Below are positions 1-5,477 of a DNA stretch of 9,876 bases, in pieces. This DNA comes from an uncultured Acidobacteriota bacterium (GTDB lineage Bacteria > Acidobacteriota > Thermoanaerobaculia > UBA5066). Position 1 is the stretch's first letter. The number at the start of each line of letters is the position of its first letter. Below the pieces are notes generated by a model. That model made no database searches. It was not told where the DNA came from and saw nothing but the letters and a program-made list of their open reading frames with translations. The stretch covers positions 1 through 9,876 of the forward strand of contig CALFNC010000200.1 of assembly GCA_937902605.1 (NCBI GenBank), in the 5' to 3' direction. Position numbers and translations under genes: made by a program.

Positions 1-487
1 GGGTGCCGAAGTTGTGGACCGGCGGCGATCCCGCGAGCGGCGCCGCCAGCGGGAGGGAGAAGCGGGCCGAACCACGAAGATCGAAGAGGGGGAGGACCTC
101 CTTCCATTCCAGATTCACGCGCTCCTGGTCCCTCTTGGAGAGTTTCACCTTGCGCGGATCGAGGGAGAGCCGTTCCTCGGGATACCGGGAGGGAAGGACG
201 TTCAAGAGCGCGGTTTCGCGCTCCTGCTCACGAATCAACGCGACCTCGAGCGTCCCCGGGGCGCGACGGACGTCCACGCCGAAGTAGCAGGCGCCGCGGA
301 GAGGCTCCCATGTCTCGACACCGTTCCCGCACCAGTCCCCGGCCCTCGTCTCCCAGCGGACGACCGCTCCTGGGACAACGTCGACGGTCCGGGGCAGCGT
401 TTCCGCTCCTCCCGAGACGACGGGGAGCGCCGAAGCGGCAGTGAGCGAAGTGAGTGCAGTGAGGAGGAGAGAGGCGGTCCGCGTCAT
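1..487 (-). CDS. Exported M23-family metallopeptidase, N-terminal part (3' end off window)
   Basis: Reading from ATG at 487-485, 162 codons stay open to the window edge. Residues 1-20 form a signal peptide (MTRTASLLLTALTSLTAASA), so the protein is exported. Residues about 90-125 contain RYPEERLSLDPRKVKLSKRD, which resembles the conserved linker of M23 (LytM/NlpD-like) peptidases just before the catalytic domain. The last visible residues, HNFGT, fit the start of that domain (usually FGxRR, then HxGxD). The zinc ligands would lie beyond the window, so catalytic activity cannot be judged. Family role: cleavage of peptidoglycan cross-links or stems in the periplasm. The start codon overlaps the stop of the upstream radical SAM gene as ATGA, indicating coupled translation. 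Two cysteines (WCGNG and GACYFG, roughly residues 53-75) could form a disulfide. The family call is from remembered pattern and is moderately sure. Confidence 0.72.
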   Translation of the reverse strand, partial: MTRTASLLLTALTSLTAASALPVVSGGAETLPRTVDVVPGAVVRWETRAGDWCGNGVETWEPLRGACYFGVDVRRAPGTLEVALIREQERETALLNVLPSRYPEERLSLDPRKVKLSKRDQERVNLEWKEVLPLFDLRGSARFSLPLAAPLAGSPPVHNFGT

Positions 488-2127
488 CTCTTGGCGATGA
501 AGCCCCACGGGGCCGCCTTCCTCGTTCCTGGGTCGAACGTTCCTCTGGGAAGGACTCCCGTTTCGCCCCCCCTCGGCCCGATGACGGCCCTCATCGTCTC
601 CTCGTGATCCCGGATCAGGCGGCGGACCGGGACCCCCTCGGCTGCACGTTCGAGGATCGGCCGGGACTCGGGCCCCATCTTGGCGAGGTAAGCCTCCCAG
701 ACCGCCTCGACCACCGGCATCTTCCGAAACGTGACGTTGTGCATCTTCGAGAACGCGCCGTCGAGGAGGGCGAGCTTGCGGGTCAGCTCCCCAGGCTCGT
801 CGAGGCTCTCGTTCTCGAAGGGGGTCTGAGGCTTGGGGATGAAGGCGTTGACGCTCGGGATCAGCGTGCAGAGGCGGCCGCGTTTTCGCCCTTCCTCCAG
901 GAGGATTCCCCGGAGGCCGTCCACGAGCCCAACCAGGTCGTCGACGTCGGCGTCCGTCTCCCCGGGGAGGCCGACCTGGAGGTAGAGCTTCAGGTTGGTG
1001 ATGCCGGCCGCTCCGATCAGGCGGACCTTCTCCCGCAGCATCGCGTCGGTCACCTTCTTGTTCAAGGACCGGCGGAGCCGCTCGTTCCCGGCCTCGGGGG
1101 CGATCGCGAGCGATCGTTCCCCCTGCCCGACCAGGAGCGCTAGTAGCTCCTCGGTGACGGCGTCGATTTTGATCGAGGAGAGCGCGATGTGGAAGTCGAG
1201 GCCACGGAGCCCCTTCAGGATCGGAAGGATCTCCGGGTGGTCCCCGACGGCGGTCGCGATAAGACCCGCACGCGACGTCAGGTGCCTGTTCCGGGCGGCG
1301 ACCTCCAGGATGCGGTCGGCGCTGATCCGAACCTGCGGCGCCATCGCATAGGCCGACCAGCAGAAGCGGCACATCTCCGAGCAGCCGCGCGCGATCTCGA
1401 TCAGGAGCTTGTCTGAGAGCTCTGTGTGGGGGGTCAGGAGCGTGGTGTGCGGGGGCTCGCGGGTGGGCCCGTCCGCGCCGCGAAATTGCTGGACGACGAC
1501 CTTCCCCTCGTGGGCAGCCTCTGCCCGCACACCATGGAGGGCCGGGACGTAGAAGCCGTGACGGGCGGCGAACCGCTCGAGGCGGCCGGCCCGTGTGGTG
1601 TCAAGCCGGAGGATCTCCCCGATCTCCGGCACCAGCTTCTCGCCGTCGCCCATCGCGAAGACGTCGACCCAGGGGGCGAGCGGGGCCGGGTTGATTCTGG
1701 CGCAGTCGCCGCCGACGAGGACGATCGGGTCGCTCTCCGTCCTTTCCTCCCGAGGCGGGATCCTGGCGTCCCGAAGGAGAGCGAGGAAGTTCGGGTAGTC
1801 CATCTCCCACGAGATCGAGAAGGCGACGAGCGGGAACGCAGCGATCGGAGTTCCGGTCTCGAGGGTCCGCGGGCTTTTCGTCTCGCGCCCGGCCTCCTGG
1901 AAGAAGCGCTCGCAGGTGATGTCGTCCTCGCGGTTCAGGAGCCGGTAGACCCACTGGAACCCCAGGTTCGACATCCCGACCCGGTAGGCGTTGGGAAAGC
2001 CGAATGCGACTCGATGACGGCCATGCCGGGGCAGATCCTCGGTTGGCCTCTCGGCAGCGAGGAGCGTCCGGCGGTCGGGCGGGGAGGGTCTGGGTCGCGG
2101 CGGCATCGGGTTCGGCAGCGCGGACAC
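484..2127 (-). CDS. Radical SAM protein with B12-binding-like N-terminal domain (YgiQ/TIGR03960-like)
   Basis: The product has 547 residues. Residues about 38-165 form the Rossmann-like region typical of B12-binding-domain radical SAM proteins: FPNAYRVGMSNLG at 44-56, and a GGDCARINPAPL...DVFAMGDGE stretch at 139-163. No DxHxxG cobalamin motif is visible, as is usual for this subfamily. The radical SAM core starts with IEIARGC249SEMC253RFC256, the CxxxCxxC ligands of a [4Fe-4S] cluster that cleaves S-adenosylmethionine. FIPKPQTPF and PWGFI near the C-terminus are also family-like. The reaction and substrate of this subfamily are unknown to me; tRNA modification is one possibility by distant MiaB similarity. 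There is no fused DUF2344 domain. The start is GTG at 2127-2125, the first start codon after an in-frame TAG (2139-2137), but no good ribosome binding site precedes it. ATG at residue 8 is an alternative. Its stop overlaps the M23 gene start. Confidence 0.88.
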   Translation of the reverse strand: MSALPNPMPPRPRPSPPDRRTLLAAERPTEDLPRHGRHRVAFGFPNAYRVGMSNLGFQWVYRLLNREDDITCERFFQEAGRETKSPRTLETGTPIAAFPLVAFSISWEMDYPNFLALLRDARIPPREERTESDPIVLVGGDCARINPAPLAPWVDVFAMGDGEKLVPEIGEILRLDTTRAGRLERFAARHGFYVPALHGVRAEAAHEGKVVVQQFRGADGPTREPPHTTLLTPHTELSDKLLIEIARGCSEMCRFCWSAYAMAPQVRISADRILEVAARNRHLTSRAGLIATAVGDHPEILPILKGLRGLDFHIALSSIKIDAVTEELLALLVGQGERSLAIAPEAGNERLRRSLNKKVTDAMLREKVRLIGAAGITNLKLYLQVGLPGETDADVDDLVGLVDGLRGILLEEGRKRGRLCTLIPSVNAFIPKPQTPFENESLDEPGELTRKLALLDGAFSKMHNVTFRKMPVVEAVWEAYLAKMGPESRPILERAAEGVPVRRLIRDHEETMRAVIGPRGGETGVLPRGTFDPGTRKAAPWGFIAKR

Positions 2128-2131
2128 GGCG

Positions 2132-2160
2132 TTCCGCTAACATCGGAAGTCTAGCGGGAA
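2132..2160. promoter_or_regulatory. Imperfect inverted repeat in divergent intergenic region (possible operator or 5' hairpin)
   Basis: CCGCTA (2134-2139) and TAGCGG (2152-2157) are perfect inverted arms separated by 12 bases. Flanking TTC and GAA extend the match if one G (2158) is bulged. It sits between the divergent radical SAM gene and the GYF-TM2 operon. It begins five bases upstream of the radical SAM GTG start, so in that mRNA it would fold a hairpin over the ribosome binding region. It could equally be a site for a dimeric regulator. I saw no convincing -35/-10 pair nearby. Confidence 0.35.
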
Positions 2161-2201
2161 GCCCCCAGGGCCCTCGAACCTTGTCGGAAGGATTCCGTAT
2201 C

Positions 2202-2219
2202 AAGCCATGGAAGCCATGG
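2202..2219 (+). repeat. Tandem 9-base repeat (AAGCCATGG x2) creating extra upstream ATGs
   Basis: AAGCCATGG occurs at 2202-2210 and again at 2211-2219. It supplies ATGs at 2207 and 2216 in the same frame as the GYF-TM2 gene. Neither has a ribosome binding site at normal distance, whereas ATG 2231 does. Confidence 0.6.
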
Positions 2220-2226
2220 AGGAGGG
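2218..2226 (+). promoter_or_regulatory. Strong ribosome binding site that decides the GYF-TM2 start
   Basis: GGAGGAGGG ends four bases before ATG 2231. Of the three in-frame ATGs (2207, 2216, 2231), only the last is correctly placed. It also puts the first domain residues (YYVIG) directly after the initiator Met. Confidence 0.75.
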
Positions 2227-2230
2227 TGTC

Positions 2231-2668
2231 ATGTACTACGTGATCGGAACCGATGGCAATCAGTACGGACCCGTCGACGAGTCGACTCTCCGGACCTGGC
2301 TCGCCGAGGGGCGGGTGACCGCTGCCAGCCTTTCCTTCAAGACCGGCGAGACGCTCTGGACTCCGATCAAGGACCGCCCCGAGCTCGCCGGGACGGGTCT
2401 GGGAGAGGCTCCTCCGCCGGGGATCCCGCCCGCCCCCGGACCGCGACCGGTCAACCCGGATGGTCCGAAAGACTGGCTCACGACCCTCCTGCTATCGATC
2501 TTCCTGGGCTCGTTCGGCGTCGACCGCTTCTACATGGGCCAGGCCGGCCTGGGGATCGGGAAGCTCCTGACCCTGGGAGGGTGCGGGGTCTGGTGGCTCA
2601 TCGACGTGATCCTGATCGCCACCGGCTCGGCGAAAGACTCGAGGGGGAGGCTCCTCGTGAAGTCCTGA
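2231..2668 (+). CDS. GYF_2 (DUF4339) plus TM2 domain membrane protein
   Basis: The product has 145 residues from ATG 2231. Residues 1-53 are a GYF_2 domain: YYVIGTDGNQYGPV (2-15), the LRTWLAEGRV helix (20-29), and W43 in the GETLWTP segment. A proline-rich linker (about 59-79) includes PPPGIPPAP. Residues 82-132 are a TM2 domain, a two-helix hairpin with the signature FLGSFGVDRFYMGQ (91-104) and WWLIDVILI (121-129); KDSRGR follows. The protein should sit in the inner membrane with the GYF_2 domain cytoplasmic. Eukaryotic GYF domains bind proline-rich peptides; the ligands of bacterial GYF_2 are not known to me. It heads a five-gene plus-strand series, with 39 bases to the next gene, whose product begins with a poly-proline tract. 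Domain calls are firm; the function is unknown. Confidence 0.88.
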   Translation: MYYVIGTDGNQYGPVDESTLRTWLAEGRVTAASLSFKTGETLWTPIKDRPELAGTGLGEAPPPGIPPAPGPRPVNPDGPKDWLTTLLLSIFLGSFGVDRFYMGQAGLGIGKLLTLGGCGVWWLIDVILIATGSAKDSRGRLLVKS

Positions 2669-2707
2669 CGGCCCGCCCCGCGGAGCAAATCGAGAGGAGC
2701 GTCGCCA

Positions 2708-3412
2708 ATGGACCAGGTCTTCATCCCCCCGCCTCCGCCCCCTCCACCGCCGTTCGTCCCGGCTCCCCCCGCTGTGGCGCCGATCCCGTGGGAGGACCCG
2801 TCGCGCCCTCCGGCACCGGCGCTGATCGAGACGGTCAAGCTTTTCGTGACCGACATGGCGCAGGCGTTTCGGCGAATGCCGGTGGCGGGCGACATCGGGA
2901 GGCCCCTTCTCTACGCCGTCATCGTCGGATCGATCGGGCCGATCATCGCGCAGGTCTATTCCCTGTTCCTTCCGAACCCCATCTACCGGATCCTGCAGGA
3001 GAGGTTCGCGGGGCAAGCCGGGTCGGCGCTCTTCCACCGGTCGGCGGCGGCCGGGGTCTTCGGAATCGTCTTCGTCCCGATGGCCGTCGTGATCGGCCTC
3101 TTCATCGGAGCCGGAATCGTCCACGTCTGCCTGATGATGGTCGGCGGGGCGAACAGCGGATTCGTCGCAACCCTCCGCGTGGTTTGCTACGCGAGCACCG
3201 GGCAGCTCGCGCAGGTCGTCCCGCTGATCGGCGGGCTCCTCGCGTTCGTCTTCGTCGTGATCCTGGAGATGAAGGGGCTCGAGATCGCCCACCGGACCAC
3301 AACAGGCAAGGCGATCGCGGCGGTTCTGATCCCGGTCGCGGTCTGCTGCGTCTGCGTCGTCCTGTTCGTCGTGACGCTCGGGGCGGCGATCTTCGGAATG
3401 CTGAACCGATAA
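2708..3412 (+). CDS. Yip1-family multi-pass membrane protein with N-terminal poly-proline tract
   Basis: The product has 234 residues. The start ATG is preceded by AGGAG (2695-2699) at 8-base spacing. Residues 7-15 are nine consecutive prolines, followed by further Pro/Ala-rich sequence to about residue 38. An amphipathic segment follows, then four or five hydrophobic helices (about 66-88, 116-145, 168-187, 202-231). The CYASTGQLAQVVPLIGGLL and EMKGLEIAHRTTTGKA segments match the Yip1 domain pattern. Bacterial Yip1 proteins are integral membrane proteins of unknown function; the eukaryotic relatives act in membrane traffic. The proline run would be expected to need elongation factor P for smooth translation. 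A cysteine cluster (CCVCVV, about 213-218) lies in the last helix. The gene lies 15 bases before the DUF2752 gene, consistent with one transcript. Confidence 0.84.
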   Translation: MDQVFIPPPPPPPPPFVPAPPAVAPIPWEDPSRPPAPALIETVKLFVTDMAQAFRRMPVAGDIGRPLLYAVIVGSIGPIIAQVYSLFLPNPIYRILQERFAGQAGSALFHRSAAAGVFGIVFVPMAVVIGLFIGAGIVHVCLMMVGGANSGFVATLRVVCYASTGQLAQVVPLIGGLLAFVFVVILEMKGLEIAHRTTTGKAIAAVLIPVAVCCVCVVLFVVTLGAAIFGMLNR

Positions 3413-3427
3413 GCCGGTAGGAGCGGC

Positions 3428-3829
3428 GTGACCTTCCGTGCGCCTCGGCTCGAAGAGAGGCAGGTCCTCCTGTTGTGGGGGGCAGCCGCGGGTGGGGTCC
3501 TGCTTCTCGGGTGGGCCCTGCCCGGCCTCGCCCGCTTCCTGCCCCGGTGCCCGTTCAAGGAGCTGACGGGTCTTCCCTGCCTCAGCTGCGGGAGCACGCG
3601 GACGGCCTTGGCCCTCCTCCGCGGCGACGTCGGCGCGGCCCTCCAGGCGAACCCCCTGGCGGCTGTTCTCGGAACCGGGTTCGTGGTCGGAGGTGTCCTA
3701 GCGCCCCTCTGGGCGGTCCTGCGGCTGCCGGTGCCCGACGCACTCCCTGCCGCGACGCCGGGCCGAAGGGCTGTGGCGGTCGCCTTCCTCCTCGCCGCGT
3801 GGGGCTGGCAGATCGCTCGAGGAATCTGA
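3428..3829 (+). CDS. DUF2752 small membrane protein
   Basis: The product has 133 residues from a GTG start, with AGGAG at 3419-3423 four bases upstream. The DUF2752 signature is clear: C41PFKELTGLPC51LSC54GSTR58, then G66D67 and NP at 75-76. Hydrophobic helices lie at about 14-34, 76-98 and 115-131. The three cysteines and the CGxTR motif are the conserved core of the family and suggest metal or disulfide chemistry at the membrane face, but no biochemical role is established that I know of. DUF2752 genes are, from memory, frequently found beside TM2 or CD225-type membrane protein genes, which fits this position two genes downstream of a TM2 gene. The family call is firm. Confidence 0.88.
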   Translation: MTFRAPRLEERQVLLLWGAAAGGVLLLGWALPGLARFLPRCPFKELTGLPCLSCGSTRTALALLRGDVGAALQANPLAAVLGTGFVVGGVLAPLWAVLRLPVPDALPAATPGRRAVAVAFLLAAWGWQIARGI

Positions 3830-3873
3830 TCCCGGACGGGAAGTGCGATGATTGTGAAGATTGGAGGCCAGCG

Positions 3874-4161
3874 ATGGCAGCGAAAGATCAGGAATCGTTT
3901 GTCGGCTCCCTGCGTGAGGGGGCGATCGACGCGGGGGGGCGTGTGCAGGAGGCAGTGGCGGCGATGGCCGGCAAGATCGAGGACTCGCTCGAGGACGCCA
4001 AGTACGAGGGGCGCCACATGAAGAGGAAAGTGCAGGCCGAGCTCGTGAGACGGTGGAAGGCGGTCGACCGGGTCGGCCGGGACAACGCGTTCCTGATGGC
4101 GCTGGGCGCCCTCGGGGTGGGGATCGCCGTCGGATACCTGCTCGGGCGCGACCGGGACTGA
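3874..4161 (+). CDS. Small tail-anchored DUF883/YqjD-ElaB-like protein
   Basis: The product has 95 residues from ATG 3874, with GGAGG (3863-3867) six bases upstream. Residues about 5-65 are charged, helix-forming and free of membrane segments, with regular hydrophobic spacing that suggests an amphipathic or coiled helix. Residues 72-90 form a single C-terminal transmembrane helix rich in small residues (FLMALGALGVGIAVGYLLG), ending in a charged RDRD tail. This layout matches YqjD/ElaB/DUF883 proteins, C-tail-anchored membrane proteins reported to bind ribosomes in E. coli stationary phase. Sequence identity to that family is weak by eye, so the assignment rests on architecture. An open frame extends upstream in the same frame inside the DUF2752 gene, but the ribosome binding site supports 3874. 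It lies 44 bases after DUF2752 and 52 before the transporter. Confidence 0.78.
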   Translation: MAAKDQESFVGSLREGAIDAGGRVQEAVAAMAGKIEDSLEDAKYEGRHMKRKVQAELVRRWKAVDRVGRDNAFLMALGALGVGIAVGYLLGRDRD

Positions 4162-4213
4162 GAAGGGGCTGGGGGCCGGACCGGGTATCCTCTCGGGCCG
4201 AAAGGGGAATCCC

Positions 4214-5473
4214 GTGGACCTTGCCGCCCGGTGGAACGAGTTCCGGACAGGATTCTCGCGGACATTTTGGGTCGCGAACACCCTCGAGCTGTTCGAGAGA
4301 TTCTCCTTCTACGGCTCTAAGATCGTGCTTGCCGTCTTCCTCGTGGAGACGGTGGGGCTGGGGCCTCTGGGCATTAGTCTGGTCGGCCTCTACGGGTTCG
4401 CAGTCTTCTGTCTCCCGACGATCGCCGGCCCGTTCGTCGACCGGTACGGCTTCCGGCGGAGCCTGGTGGCGTGCTTTGCGATCTTCTCCGTCGGGTACTT
4501 CCTCATCGCCCTCGCCGGGATTCCGGCCGCTCGCGGGGTCGTCGCCTCCATCGGGCCAAAGGCATGGGTCGTAGGGGCCCTCCTCGTCACGGCCATCGGC
4601 GGCTCGCTGATCAAGCCGTGCATCGTCGGCACGGTGGCTCGGACGACGACGCACGAGACGAAGTCGCTCGGCTACTCGGTCTACTACACGCTGGTGAACG
4701 TCGGAGGCTGGCTGGGGCCGCTCCTGGCGAGCCAGGTCCGCGTGAGCGTAGGCATCGCCTGGGTGCTCGTGGGTGCCTCGGCCACGTCGTTCCTCCTGCT
4801 CCTGTCGACGCTCGCCTTCTTTCGGGAGCCGGAAGGGGCGCCCGAGGGGGAGCGGCGAACGCTCGCCGCTGTGCTCCGCGACGCCGCCCTCGTCTTTCGG
4901 AACGTCCGGTTCCTCGCGTTCCTGGCGATCCTCTCGGTGTTCTGGGTGATGTTCTGGCAGGTGTATGACCTGTTCCCGTTCTACGTCCGCGACGTCCTCC
5001 ACGTGCCGCGCTTCGAGCTGATCGGCTCTTTGGAGGCGTTCTCCGTGATCCTCCTGACGGTCCCCGTGTCGGCCCTGACGAGGCGGCTGCGTCCTCTGGC
5101 AGCAATGACCGCGAGCTTCGCCTTCGCGGGGTCTTCGTGGGTGCTGCTCCTCCTCTTCCCCTCGTGGCAGGCGGCCGCCGGCGCAATGTTCTTGCTCGCA
5201 TTCGGAGAGGTCCTCCAGGCTCCCCGCTTCTACGAATACGTGGCCGACCTCGCCCCGAAGGACCAGGTCGGGACGTTCATGGGGTTCGCGTTCCTCCCGG
5301 TGGCCGTGGGAGCGCTCCTTGCCGGGCCGCTGGGCAGCTTCCTCGTGACCCGGTACATCAAGGGGCCCCGCGGGCCCGCGGGGGCGTGGATCACGCTCTC
5401 GGCGATCGGCCTCGCCGGGACGGTCGCGATGGTCCTCTACGACCGCTTCATCGCGGGCCCCCGAGAGGCATGA
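4214..5473 (+). CDS. MFS transporter, POT/PTR2-like
   Basis: The product has 419 residues and about 12 hydrophobic helices. The start is GTG 4214, with AGGGGA at 4203-4208. Helix 1 carries ELFERFSFYG (25-34), close to the ExxERFxYYG proton-coupling motif of proton-dependent oligopeptide transporters, with one Tyr replaced by Phe. FVDRYGFRRSL matches MFS motif A between helices 2 and 3. GGSLIKPCIVGTVA and YYTLVNVGGWLGPLLA correspond to POT-type helices 4 and 5. Classical bacterial POT proteins are usually longer and have 14 helices, so this is a shorter relative; the substrate may be peptides or something else. It is the last gene of the plus-strand series. Its stop lies only four bases from the stop of the convergent ntrX-like gene, so any terminator must overlap coding sequence. 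Confidence 0.86.
   Translation: MDLAARWNEFRTGFSRTFWVANTLELFERFSFYGSKIVLAVFLVETVGLGPLGISLVGLYGFAVFCLPTIAGPFVDRYGFRRSLVACFAIFSVGYFLIALAGIPAARGVVASIGPKAWVVGALLVTAIGGSLIKPCIVGTVARTTTHETKSLGYSVYYTLVNVGGWLGPLLASQVRVSVGIAWVLVGASATSFLLLLSTLAFFREPEGAPEGERRTLAAVLRDAALVFRNVRFLAFLAILSVFWVMFWQVYDLFPFYVRDVLHVPRFELIGSLEAFSVILLTVPVSALTRRLRPLAAMTASFAFAGSSWVLLLLFPSWQAAAGAMFLLAFGEVLQAPRFYEYVADLAPKDQVGTFMGFAFLPVAVGALLAGPLGSFLVTRYIKGPRGPAGAWITLSAIGLAGTVAMVLYDRFIAGPREA
5366..5383. repeat. Perfect 18-base GC palindrome inside the transporter gene
   Basis: CCCCGCGGGCCCGCGGGG is its own reverse complement. It encodes part of a short loop (about KGPRGPAGA) near the transporter C-terminus, 90 bases before the stop. 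No T-run follows on either strand, so it is not a standard terminator. It is probably a by-product of GC-rich Gly/Pro/Arg codons. Confidence 0.4.
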
Positions 5474-5477
5474 GCCC

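Noticed and set aside
14..607. Plus-strand 197-residue open frame at the window start
   Set aside because: It lies antisense to the M23-type gene, which has a signal peptide, a family-like linker and an ATGA link to the upstream gene.
2128..2230. Sigma-70 or sigma-54 promoter for the GYF-TM2 operon
   Set aside because: TTGTCG (2181-2186) has no -10 partner at proper spacing, and I found no GG-N10-GC element with good flanks, so no promoter is called.
3187..5002. Long minus-strand frames across the membrane-protein operon
   Set aside because: Composition is Arg/Pro/Ser-rich and motif-free; the plus strand carries recognisable families with ribosome binding sites over the same stretch.
5366..5383. 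18-base perfect palindrome as a terminator or protein-binding site
   Set aside because: It is inside coding sequence, has no following T-run, and is made of only G and C as expected from Gly/Pro/Arg codons in high-GC DNA.
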